Under the pieces are notes generated by a model. It was not told where the DNA came from. It made no database searches and saw nothing but the letters and a program-made list of their open reading frames with translations. A stretch of 64,000 nt of DNA from Eubacterium sp. (GTDB lineage: Bacteria > Bacillota > Clostridia > Oscillospirales > Acutalibacteraceae): contig JACTVT010000001.1 in the NCBI GenBank assembly GCA_014465955.1, positions 1-64,000 on the forward strand. Direction: 5' to 3'. How positions within the stretch are numbered: the stretch's first letter is position 1; every line of letters starts with the position of its first letter. Positions 53,504-62,040 of the stretch are shown piece after piece. The translations under genes and the position numbers were made by a program.

Positions 53504-54457
53504 ATGTATAATATCGGAATTGATTTGGGCGGAACAAATATTGTTGCATCTGTTGTTGACAGTGAATATAAGATTCTCGGTACGGGCAAAACACCTACTG
53601 CAACACCGAGAAGTGCAGACGAAATATTTGATGATATTGCGGCAGTTTGCAGAGAGGCTATGGATAAAGCAGGTGTTTCAATCGAGCAGATTTCATCAAT
53701 CGGTCTCGGTACACCCGGTACTGTAAATGATGACGGTGTTATTGAATTTGCAAATAACCTCGGCTTTGAAAATGTGCCTGCAAGGGAAATGATAAGAGCA
53801 AGGCTCGGCGATGTGCCTGTTTATGTTGCGAATGATGCTAACTGCGCCGCACTCGGAGAGGCTTATGCAGGTTGTGGCAACGGCTCTAAAAACTTTGTTG
53901 CCGTAACACTCGGCACAGGCGTTGGCTCGGGTATTATTATTGACGGCAAAATCGTAACAGGCGTAAACTGTGCAGGCGGTGAATGCGGTCATATGGTTAT
54001 TAACGTTGACGGTGAGCAGTGCACATGCGGCAGAAAGGGCTGCTGGGAGGCTTATGCATCTGCAACTGCACTTATCCGCCAGACAAAAGCGGCTATGGAA
54101 AAATATCCTGATTCTGTTATGCATAAGATTGCAGAAGAAGAGGGTAAAGTGTCGGGCAGAACTGCTTTCGATGCTATGCGTAAGGGCGATATAGGCGGAA
54201 TTGAAGTTGTAAATAATTATATAAAGTACGTTTCCTGCGGACTTATTAATCTTGTAAATGCACTTCAGCCTGAGATTATTTGTATCGGCGGCGGTATATG
54301 CAACGAAGGCGAAACATTGCTGAAACCTTTAAGAAGATTTGTTCAGGCTGAGAGATATTCAATTTACAGTAAAATTCAGACCAAAATTATGAAAGCACAA
54401 CTTGGAAATGATGCAGGTATTATCGGTGCCGCACTTCTTGGCGAGGCTTCAAAGTAA
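53504..54457 (+). CDS. glk: ROK-family glucokinase
   Basis: 317 aa. Starts with the phosphate-1 motif DLGGTNI, has the catalytic NDANCAALGE and the ROK zinc signature CTCGRKGCWEA. Phosphorylates glucose. It follows hprK by 16 bases, linking sugar uptake and catabolite control. AGGAG precedes the ATG. Confidence 0.93.
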   Translation: MYNIGIDLGGTNIVASVVDSEYKILGTGKTPTATPRSADEIFDDIAAVCREAMDKAGVSIEQISSIGLGTPGTVNDDGVIEFANNLGFENVPAREMIRARLGDVPVYVANDANCAALGEAYAGCGNGSKNFVAVTLGTGVGSGIIIDGKIVTGVNCAGGECGHMVINVDGEQCTCGRKGCWEAYASATALIRQTKAAMEKYPDSVMHKIAEEEGKVSGRTAFDAMRKGDIGGIEVVNNYIKYVSCGLINLVNALQPEIICIGGGICNEGETLLKPLRRFVQAERYSIYSKIQTKIMKAQLGNDAGIIGAALLGEASK

Positions 54458-54468
54458 ACGGTGATTTC

Positions 54469-55368
54469 TTGAAAAATATAATCGAACTTTCAAAAAAATT
54501 AAATATTAAATTTCTAGAAAATGAGCCTATGAAAAAGCATACAACTTTTAAAATAGGCGGGGCAGCACGTCTTATGGTGTTTCCCGAAAAGGAAAGCGAT
54601 GCGGCTGAAATCATAAAGTGCTGCAATGCTGAAAATGTTAGATATATGGCAGTGGGCAACGGTTCAAATCTGCTTGTTGATGATGACGGAATTGACGCCT
54701 GCGTTATTTGTTTTGACAGCAGTTTTTCCGATGTAAGGCTTGTTGATGAAGAAACTGTTTTTGCAGAGAGCGGCGCATCATTGATGAAGGTTTGCCGCTT
54801 TGCACTTGAAAACAGTCTGTCTGGGCTTGAATTCGCTTTCGGAATTCCGGGCTCGTGCGGCGGTGCTGCATTTATGAATGCAGGCGCATACGGCGGCGAA
54901 ATGAAAGATGTGCTTGTTAAATGCCGCCATATTGACAAAAACGGCAATGTCGGCATTCTTGAAAAAGAAGATTTGAAACTTTCCTACCGCCATTCGGCTT
55001 ATTATGACAATGGCTGTGTCGTTACGGGGCTTTATCTTAAACTGAAAAAAGGCGATAAAACTGAAATTAAAGCGAAAATGGACGATTTTCTGCAAAGAAG
55101 AAAGGATAAGCAGCCGCTTGAATTTCCGAGTGCAGGCTCAACCTTTAAGCGCCCCGAGGGCTATTTTGCAGGCGCACTTATTGAGCAGTGCGGTCTTAAA
55201 GGTAAATCGGTAGGCGGTGCACAGGTTAGCGAGAAACACGCAGGTTTTGTTATAAACAAAGGCGGCGCAACTTGTAAGGATGTTGTTGATTTATGCGCTT
55301 TTTGCAGTGAAACCGTTATGAAAGAAAAAGGCGTTTCGCTTGAAATGGAAATCAGAGTTGTGAAATAA
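54469..55368 (+). CDS. murB: UDP-N-acetylenolpyruvoylglucosamine reductase
   Basis: 299 aa, short type II MurB. FAD-binding: TFKIGGAARL, then GIPGSCGGAAFMNAGAYG; the catalytic Ser and Lys lie in FPSAGSTFKRP and the C-terminal part. Reduces the enolpyruvyl group to make UDP-MurNAc. Translation starts at TTG 54469. Confidence 0.96.
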   Translation: MKNIIELSKKLNIKFLENEPMKKHTTFKIGGAARLMVFPEKESDAAEIIKCCNAENVRYMAVGNGSNLLVDDDGIDACVICFDSSFSDVRLVDEETVFAESGASLMKVCRFALENSLSGLEFAFGIPGSCGGAAFMNAGAYGGEMKDVLVKCRHIDKNGNVGILEKEDLKLSYRHSAYYDNGCVVTGLYLKLKKGDKTEIKAKMDDFLQRRKDKQPLEFPSAGSTFKRPEGYFAGALIEQCGLKGKSVGGAQVSEKHAGFVINKGGATCKDVVDLCAFCSETVMKEKGVSLEMEIRVVK

Positions 55369-55373
55369 ACATT

Positions 55374-55490
55374 GTAGGGGAGAGACTCCGTACCCTCCCG
55401 CAATTGAATTAGAATATCGTAGGGGAGGGTCTCTGTGCCCTCCCGCAATTGAATTAGAATATCGTAGGGGAGGGTCTCTGTGCCCTCCCG
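55374..55490 (+). repeat. Three-unit tandem array of GTAGGGG hairpins
   Basis: Units at 55374-55400, 55419-55445 and 55464-55490 with a 45-base period. The units share GGGAGGG/CCCTCCC arms (first copy slightly diverged). The two 18-base spacers are identical, so this is not a CRISPR array. Confidence 0.8.
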
Positions 55491-55523
55491 AAATATAATC
55501 ACAAATAAATAAGGGTATCAGAT

Positions 55524-56396
55524 ATGCATATTGAGAAAAAAGAATTAGTAATTTTAACAGGACTTTCGGGTGCAGGCAAATCAACTGCCATGCGTTTTAT
55601 GGAGGATGTTGGCTATTACTGCATTGATAATATGCCGCCTCTTCTTTTATCTTCCTTTTTAGGGCTTTTAACAAAACAGACAGAGCACAGTAAAATTGCA
55701 ATAGTTATTGATATCCGTTCAACGGAAAATTTTGATGTAATTATTCCGGTACTTGAAGACATTAACGAAGAAGATTATAATATTAAAATCGTTTATCTTG
55801 ATATTAAAACACATATTGCGCTTAAAAGATATAAACTGACCCGAAGAAAGCACCCGTTTGCAGACAGGTTTAACGGCGATATTGCAAAGGCGCTTTCCTA
55901 TGAGCGTGAAACGATTGCTCCTTTAAGATCAAAAGCCGATTATATTATTGATACTTCCGATATGAACGGCAATCAGTTAAGGGACAGGCTTACGCAACTT
56001 CTTCTCGGTGATGAAAGCGATGTTATGAATATTCACGTTATGTCGTTCGGCTTTAAGCACGGTATTCCCACCGAGGCTGATTTTGTTATTGATGTCCGTT
56101 GCCTGCCGAATCCTTACTGGGTAGAAAATCTCAGAACAAAAACAGGTCTTGACGATGAAGTTAAAGATTATGTTTTTTCGTTTGACGAGTCAAATAAACT
56201 GCTTGAAAAATTGATTGATATGCTGGATTTTCTCAATCCGCTTTATATAAAAGAGGGCAAAAGCCAGATTGTCTTTGCAATAGGCTGTACGGGCGGCAAT
56301 CATCGTTCTGTTGCAATTGCCGAGGCACTTAAGCATCATTTCCAGAGAAAATGGGATAATGTTACGGTTAATCACAGAGATATAAACAGAAAATAG
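55524..56396 (+). CDS. rapZ: RNase adapter protein RapZ
   Basis: 290 aa. N-terminal P-loop GLSGAGKSTA near residue 14; C-terminal domain with GCTGGNHRSVAIAE. The family includes YvcJ and the E. coli sRNA adapter. In most Firmicutes the order is rapZ, yvcK, whiA; here yvcK is absent and whiA follows nine bases later. Confidence 0.95.
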   Translation: MHIEKKELVILTGLSGAGKSTAMRFMEDVGYYCIDNMPPLLLSSFLGLLTKQTEHSKIAIVIDIRSTENFDVIIPVLEDINEEDYNIKIVYLDIKTHIALKRYKLTRRKHPFADRFNGDIAKALSYERETIAPLRSKADYIIDTSDMNGNQLRDRLTQLLLGDESDVMNIHVMSFGFKHGIPTEADFVIDVRCLPNPYWVENLRTKTGLDDEVKDYVFSFDESNKLLEKLIDMLDFLNPLYIKEGKSQIVFAIGCTGGNHRSVAIAEALKHHFQRKWDNVTVNHRDINRK

Positions 56397-56404
56397 GTAT
56401 TGTA

Positions 56405-57295
56405 ATGTCTTTCTCTCAAAGTGTAAAAGATGAACTTGTAAAAACTGAATATGAATCTTTCTGCTGCAAAAAGTCCTTGCTTTACGGTATGTCTCTTTTC
56501 GGTAAAACTTTTGATTATAACAGCATTTCCCTGCAGACTGAAAATGAAAATATTGCACGGCTCTATTCCGATCTGCTTTTAAGCCTTTATAATATTAAAA
56601 ATGAGATAAAGCAGTCAGTCGGCGGAAGAAATTATACCGTTTCTGTTTGTGATAAGCAGGATTGTGTAAAACTTCTTAAAGTGTTTGACCATATTGAAAA
56701 GGGCAGTAAAAAGATTAATCATTCAGTTTTTGACTGTGAAAACTGCCGTAATGCGTTTATTGCAGGTGCTTTTCTGTCCTGCGGCACTGTATCGTCACCC
56801 GAAAAGGATTATCATCTTGAATTTTCAGTGCCCTATTTTAATCTTTCAAAAAGTCTGCTGACTCTGCTTGATGAAATTGAACTGAAGCCCAAATATGTAA
56901 ACAGAAACGGGTATAACGTTGTTTATTTTAAGGGCAGTGAATCGATAGAGGACTGCCTTTACCTTATGGGTGCATCAAATGCAATGTTTGAGATGATGAA
57001 TATTAAAATCGTTAAGGATTTCAGAAATAAGGCAAACAGGCAGGCGAACTGCGAAACGGCAAATATCAGCAGAATGGTAAACGCCGTGTCTGAACAGATT
57101 GTTGCCATTGAAAAAATATGGAGTAAAAAAGGCAGGGAATATCTGCCTGAAAATTTGGAACTGGCTGCCGAAACAAGATATGAAAATCCCGATTTAAGTC
57201 TTGCCGAACTTGCATCACTCTGCAATCCGCCGCTAAGCAAAAGCGGTCTTAATCACAGGCTTAAACGTATTGTTGAAATATCAAAGGAATTATAA
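56405..57295 (+). CDS. whiA: WhiA-type regulator
   Basis: 296 aa. N-terminal LAGLIDADG-like domain (about 95-200) and a C-terminal helix-turn-helix near residues 255-280 (SLAELASLCNPPLSKSGLNHRLKRI). In Gram-positives it influences division and chromosome segregation. It lies nine bases after rapZ and two bases before dnaE. Confidence 0.94.
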   Translation: MSFSQSVKDELVKTEYESFCCKKSLLYGMSLFGKTFDYNSISLQTENENIARLYSDLLLSLYNIKNEIKQSVGGRNYTVSVCDKQDCVKLLKVFDHIEKGSKKINHSVFDCENCRNAFIAGAFLSCGTVSSPEKDYHLEFSVPYFNLSKSLLTLLDEIELKPKYVNRNGYNVVYFKGSESIEDCLYLMGASNAMFEMMNIKIVKDFRNKANRQANCETANISRMVNAVSEQIVAIEKIWSKKGREYLPENLELAAETRYENPDLSLAELASLCNPPLSKSGLNHRLKRIVEISKEL

Positions 57296-57297
57296 TA

Positions 57298-60200
57298 ATG
57301 TTTACACATTTGCATTTACACACTGAATATTCACTGCTTGACGGTGCGTGCAGAATAGAAAACCTTGTTCTTCGCGCAAAAGAACTTAATATGCAGTCCC
57401 TTGCTATTACCGACCACGGCAATATGTATGGGGCTGTTGATTTTTATAAAGCCTGCAAAAAGCACGGCATTAAACCGATTATAGGCTGTGAAGTTTACGT
57501 TGCACCTCGTACAAGGTTTGATAAGGAAAAGGTGCTTGATAAGGATTATAACCACCTTATTCTGCTTTGTGAAAATGAAACAGGCTATAAAAATCTGATA
57601 AGGCTTGTGTCAATGGCATTTACAGAGGGATATTATTATAAACCCCGTGTTGACCACGATATTCTGGAAAAATATCACGAGGGTCTTATATGCCTTTCTG
57701 CCTGTCTTGCAGGTGAAATTCCGCAGTCACTTTTAAGACGTGATTATGACGAGGCTAAGCGCACTGCACTCTGGTACCGTGATGTTTTCGGCGCAGATAA
57801 TTATTTTCTTGAAGTGCAGAATCACGGTCTTGACGAGCAGAAAATTGTTAATGACGGTCTTAAAAGACTGTCACGTGAAACGGGCATTCCTCTTGTTGCT
57901 ACAAATGATGTTCACTATATAGAGCAGCAGGACAGTAAAATTCAGCAGGTGCTGATATGCATTGCCACAAATCATGTACTCGGCGAGGATACGGGGCTTG
58001 AATTTCATTCAAACGAATTCTATCTCAAAAGCGAAGATGAAATGTTAAGAGCATTCCCCGATATTCCCGAGGCAGTGTCAAATACGCAGATGATTGCCGA
58101 AAGATGCAATTTTGATTTTGAATTCGGTAATACAAAACTTCCGTATTACGAAACGCCCGATAATATGGATCATTTTGAGTATTTCAGAAAATGCTGCTAT
58201 GACGGACTGAAAAAGCGGTATGTAAACCCGCCTGATGAGTATGTGGAACGTCTTGAATACGAACTTGAAACCGTAAACAAAATGGGCTATACGGATTATT
58301 ATCTTATCGTTGCCGATTTTGTTTCGTTCGCTAAAAATAACGGTATCCCTGTCGGCCCGGGCAGAGGCTCGGGTGCAGGCTCAATTGCCGCTTACTGTAT
58401 AGGGATAACAGATGTTGACCCTATGAAATATAACCTCCTTTTTGAACGCTTTTTAAATCCCGAAAGAGTGTCTATGCCCGATTTTGATATTGATTTCTGT
58501 TATGAGCGCAGGGGCGAGGTTATAGATTATGTTACAAAAAAATACGGCGCAGACCATGTTGCACAGATTGTTACGTTCGGCACCCTGCAGACCCGCGCCG
58601 CTATCCGTGATGTCGGCAGAGTTATGGGTATGCCGTATAACGCAGTTGACCGTGTGGCAAAACTTGTGCCGAATGATTTTAAAATAACGATTGATGAGGC
58701 TGTCAGAAAGTCAAAGGAACTCCGTGAGGCAATGGCGGAAAATGACAGTATAAACGAACTGATTGAAACGGCAAGAAAAGTTGAGGGCATGCCGAGAAAT
58801 ACAAGCACCCACGCAGCAGGCGTTGTTATTACGCACGACCCTGTTATGTCCTATGTTCCGCTGGCAACGAATGACGATCTTGTTGTTACGCAGTATATTA
58901 TGACCACTCTTGAAGAACTCGGACTGCTGAAAATGGATTTTCTCGGTCTGAGAACTCTGACTGTTATCAATGATGCTTCAAAACAGGCTGGTATTGATAT
59001 TGAAAGTATTTCAATTGAAGACCCTGCCGTTTATAAAATGTTTGCAATGGGGCAGACGGAGGGCATTTTTCAGTTTGAATCAAGCGGTATGAAGCAGATG
59101 CTTATGAATTTAAAGCCTACGAGGCTTGAGCATCTTATTGCCGCCAATTCGCTTTACCGACCCGGTCCTGCCAAGCAGATAGATACCTTTGTCAGCAATT
59201 CGCACAATCCGCAGAATGTAACCTACAGTACTCCGATGCTTGAGCCTATACTTGGTGATACGTTCGGCTGTATGGTTTATCAGGAGCAGGTTATGCAGAT
59301 TTTTCGCTCGCTTGCAGGCTATTCATACGGCAGGGCAGATGTTGTCCGCCGTGCAATGAGCAAAAAGAAAAAAGATGTTATGGAGGCTGAACGAGTAACA
59401 TTTATTGAGGGATGTGCAAAGAATAATATAGACAGCAGTGTTGCAAACGCCATTTTTGATCAGATGAGCGAATTTGCAAAGTATGCATTCAATAAGTCTC
59501 ACGCCGCTTGTTATGCGCTTGTGGCTTACAGAACCGCATATTTAAAGAAATATTATCCTGCCGAATTTATGGCTGCGCTTTTAACCTCCGTGCTTGATTC
59601 TTCAAATAAAGTGGCACGCTATATTGCCGAGTGCAAACGGCTCGGTCTGCGCCTTGCAGTGCCTGATGTTAATACATCTATGAAAGGCTTTTCCGCAAAC
59701 GGCAGGGTGATTAATTACGGACTTTTGGGCATCAAAAACCTCGGCTCGGAATTCATCAATGAAATTATTAAAGAACGTGAAAACGGCAGATATAAGGATT
59801 TGTTTGACTTTTGTTCAAGGCTTCAGTCGGGGCATTTTAATCGTCGTGCAGTTGAAAGTCTTATCAGGTGCGGTGCACTTGATTCAATAGGCGGCAACAG
59901 ACGCCAAATGCTGCAGGCACTTCCTGCGCTTGTAACCAATCTTGAAAATTACAGGCGCAAAACGATGTATGGGCAGGTCGGATTTTTTGACCTCGGCGTT
60001 GATGAGGACAGTTTCGGTTTTGAGTTTGAAATGCCCGACGTTGATGAATTCCCGAAAGCAGAACTCCTTAAAATGGAAAAGGAAATGACAGGACTTTACC
60101 TTTCGGGTCATCCGCTTGATAAGTATGATGCGCTTATCGAAAAACTCGGTTATGCCAAAACGCTTGATCTTCTTGAAATCGGCAAGATCGATGTATCGGC

Positions 60201-60774
60201 TTATCAGGATAAAAGCAGAGTAACGCTTTGCGGAATTATTACGCATATTACGCTTAAGCAGACAAGAAACGGGCAGAATATGGCGTTTGTTGAGGTTGAG
60301 GATATGCTCGGTTCAATCGAGGTGCTCGTGTTTCCGAAAACGCTTGAGCAGTTTGCAGGCTATATTTCAAACGGCAATGTTATAACGGTGCAGGGCACTG
60401 TTTCCTGCGAGGATGAAAAGGACGCTAAAATTCTTGCAAACGTGATTACGGGCGCACCGAGTGATAATAGTCAGCCCGTCAAAAAACAGACCTATTCATC
60501 TGTAAAAACAATAGAAAACAAGACGGAAAGCGCACCGAAAAAAGCAAAGCGAAAAGGCGTGTTTATCCGTTTTAAATCAAAAAATGATGAAAATATACTG
60601 AAAGCAATGAATGTTATCGGCAAATACGGCGGCGAATTTCCGCTTTACTTTTATTATCTTGACGAGAAAAAATATGTGCTTCAGAATAAAACAGAGCATT
60701 TTAATTACAATAAAAAAATGGCAGAAGAGTTAAAATCGTTGCTTGGTAACGAAAATGTTGCCGTAATTGAGTAA
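57298..60774 (+). CDS. dnaE: DNA polymerase III alpha subunit DnaE
   Basis: 1158 aa. PHP domain at the start (HLHLHTEYS, ITDHGNM, NDVHY), catalytic Asp residues in PDFDIDF (about residues 395-401) and LLKMDFLGLRT, then helix-hairpin-helix and an OB fold (about 980-1060, VTLCGIITHI). It lacks a separate exonuclease domain, as is normal for DnaE. The same window also carries PolC, the usual two-polymerase setup of Firmicutes. Confidence 0.95.
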   Translation: MFTHLHLHTEYSLLDGACRIENLVLRAKELNMQSLAITDHGNMYGAVDFYKACKKHGIKPIIGCEVYVAPRTRFDKEKVLDKDYNHLILLCENETGYKNLIRLVSMAFTEGYYYKPRVDHDILEKYHEGLICLSACLAGEIPQSLLRRDYDEAKRTALWYRDVFGADNYFLEVQNHGLDEQKIVNDGLKRLSRETGIPLVATNDVHYIEQQDSKIQQVLICIATNHVLGEDTGLEFHSNEFYLKSEDEMLRAFPDIPEAVSNTQMIAERCNFDFEFGNTKLPYYETPDNMDHFEYFRKCCYDGLKKRYVNPPDEYVERLEYELETVNKMGYTDYYLIVADFVSFAKNNGIPVGPGRGSGAGSIAAYCIGITDVDPMKYNLLFERFLNPERVSMPDFDIDFCYERRGEVIDYVTKKYGADHVAQIVTFGTLQTRAAIRDVGRVMGMPYNAVDRVAKLVPNDFKITIDEAVRKSKELREAMAENDSINELIETARKVEGMPRNTSTHAAGVVITHDPVMSYVPLATNDDLVVTQYIMTTLEELGLLKMDFLGLRTLTVINDASKQAGIDIESISIEDPAVYKMFAMGQTEGIFQFESSGMKQMLMNLKPTRLEHLIAANSLYRPGPAKQIDTFVSNSHNPQNVTYSTPMLEPILGDTFGCMVYQEQVMQIFRSLAGYSYGRADVVRRAMSKKKKDVMEAERVTFIEGCAKNNIDSSVANAIFDQMSEFAKYAFNKSHAACYALVAYRTAYLKKYYPAEFMAALLTSVLDSSNKVARYIAECKRLGLRLAVPDVNTSMKGFSANGRVINYGLLGIKNLGSEFINEIIKERENGRYKDLFDFCSRLQSGHFNRRAVESLIRCGALDSIGGNRRQMLQALPALVTNLENYRRKTMYGQVGFFDLGVDEDSFGFEFEMPDVDEFPKAELLKMEKEMTGLYLSGHPLDKYDALIEKLGYAKTLDLLEIGKIDVSAYQDKSRVTLCGIITHITLKQTRNGQNMAFVEVEDMLGSIEVLVFPKTLEQFAGYISNGNVITVQGTVSCEDEKDAKILANVITGAPSDNSQPVKKQTYSSVKTIENKTESAPKKAKRKGVFIRFKSKNDENILKAMNVIGKYGGEFPLYFYYLDEKKYVLQNKTEHFNYNKKMAEELKSLLGNENVAVIE

Positions 60775-60794
60775 ATATTTGTGTATTATATTAC

Positions 60795-60823
60795 TTGACA
60801 TTTTTTGCCGTTTTAAGTAAAAT
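60795..60823 (+). promoter_or_regulatory. Promoter of pfkA
   Basis: TTGACA (60795-60800), a 17-base spacer and TAAAAT (60818-60823), between dnaE and pfkA. Confidence 0.68.
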
Positions 60824-60889
60824 TATCCATTGAATAGAAAAAATTATATTATTGTATATATTTCTTCGTATATGGGAGGATTTGATATT

Positions 60890-61858
60890 ATGAAAACAAT
60901 TGCAGTATTAACAAGCGGCGGCGACGCACCGGGTATGAATGCGGCTGTAAGGGCAGTTGTAAGAACAGCATGCGAAAACGGTATTAAGGTATTCGGCGTT
61001 ATCAGAGGCTATAACGGTCTTATCAACGGCGATTTTATTGAAATGGATCTTCGTTCTGTTTCAGATATTATTCACAGGGGCGGTACTAAACTTTACAGTG
61101 CCCGTTCAACTGAATTTGCAACGGAAGAAGGTATGAGAAAGGCTATCCGCACCTGTAAAGAACACGGTATTGAGGGCGTTGTTGTTATCGGCGGTGACGG
61201 CTCATTCCGCGGTGCAAGGGATTTGTCCGAAAGAGGTATTCCGTGTGTAGGTATCCCGGGCACAATTGATAATGATATTGCCTGCTGTGATATGACTATC
61301 GGTTATGATACCTGTCTTAACACGATTATGGAATGTGTAGACAGAGTTCGTGATACAACAGAGTCACACGACAGATGTACGGTTGTTGAGGTTATGGGAC
61401 GCCGTGCAGGCTATCTTGCGCTTAACGCAGGTATTGCCGTAGGCGCAACTGCTATTCTTATCCCTGAAATTGAGTTCGATATTCAGAAAGACGTTATCGA
61501 AAGAATGCAGAGAACACAAAGAACAGATAAAAAACATTTTCTTATCGTTGTTGCAGAAGGCGTAGGCGTTGACGTTACCGAACTCGCCAAAGAAATTCAG
61601 GCTAAAACAGGTGTGGAATCACGTGCTTGTATTCTCGGTCATATTCAGCGCGGCGGTTCGCCGACTGTTCAGGACAGGGTTCTTGCAACACGTATGGGTC
61701 ATTATGCAGTTAAAGAACTTCTTATGAAGGGTATCGGCAACAGAGTTGTTGCATCACAGAACGGCAAGGTTGTTGATTTCGATATTTTCGAGGCTCTCAA
61801 TATGACAAAGCATATCGACGAGGATCTTTATAATATTGCAATGGAAGTTTCCATTTAA
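60890..61858 (+). CDS. pfkA: ATP-dependent 6-phosphofructokinase
   Basis: 322 aa. Glycolytic enzyme phosphorylating fructose 6-phosphate. LTSGGDAPGMNAA at the start, VIGGDGSFRGA (the Gly after GGD favours ATP, not pyrophosphate), PGTIDNDI with the catalytic Asp, and ILGHIQRGGSPT. The ATG at 60890 lies behind GGGAGG. Confidence 0.96.
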   Translation: MKTIAVLTSGGDAPGMNAAVRAVVRTACENGIKVFGVIRGYNGLINGDFIEMDLRSVSDIIHRGGTKLYSARSTEFATEEGMRKAIRTCKEHGIEGVVVIGGDGSFRGARDLSERGIPCVGIPGTIDNDIACCDMTIGYDTCLNTIMECVDRVRDTTESHDRCTVVEVMGRRAGYLALNAGIAVGATAILIPEIEFDIQKDVIERMQRTQRTDKKHFLIVVAEGVGVDVTELAKEIQAKTGVESRACILGHIQRGGSPTVQDRVLATRMGHYAVKELLMKGIGNRVVASQNGKVVDFDIFEALNMTKHIDEDLYNIAMEVSI

Positions 61859-61871
61859 TTTATACTTTTAT

Positions 61872-61919
61872 GCCTCCCTTGTTAAAGGGAGGTGCCGAGT
61901 TTGCGAGGCGGAGGGATTC
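61872..61919 (+). repeat. CCTCCCTT...AAGGGAGG repeat element
   Basis: CCTCCCTTGTTAAAGGGAGG forms one hairpin; the tail GTGCCGAGTTTGCGAGGCGGAGGG follows. It has the same plan as the element at 15939-15990. The motif resembles a repeat family I recall as frequent in clostridia. Confidence 0.65.
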
Positions 61920-61947
61920 ATTTTACTTTGCCATTAAATTTAACTTT

Positions 61948-61973
61948 GTAGGGGAGGGCTCCGTGCCCTCTCG
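61948..61973 (+). repeat. GTAGGG hairpin repeat before spoIVB
   Basis: Arms GGGAGGG/CCCTCTC, imperfect; a T-run follows. Confidence 0.65.
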
Positions 61974-62040
61974 TTATTTTTTCAAATTTTTTCATTTATT
62001 AATCATCTTGATTTTGTTAATAATTATTAGTGGTGATTAT

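Noticed and set aside
55374..55490. Three equal repeats with short spacers that resemble a CRISPR array
   Set aside because: Spacers are identical to each other and only 18 bases long, the repeats are members of the dispersed hairpin family, and no cas gene is near.
55161..55584. Open frames on the minus strand with repeated peptide units
   Set aside because: They arise from reading through the tandem hairpin repeat and the antisense of murB; there is no ribosome-binding site.
57298..60774. DnaE as a truncated PolC or missing exonuclease
   Set aside because: DnaE proteins never carry that insertion; length and motif order are normal.
61870..62040. N-terminal extension of SpoIVB
   Set aside because: The extension would be translated from two repeat elements; the GTG at 62041 has a ribosome-binding site and starts a normal membrane helix.
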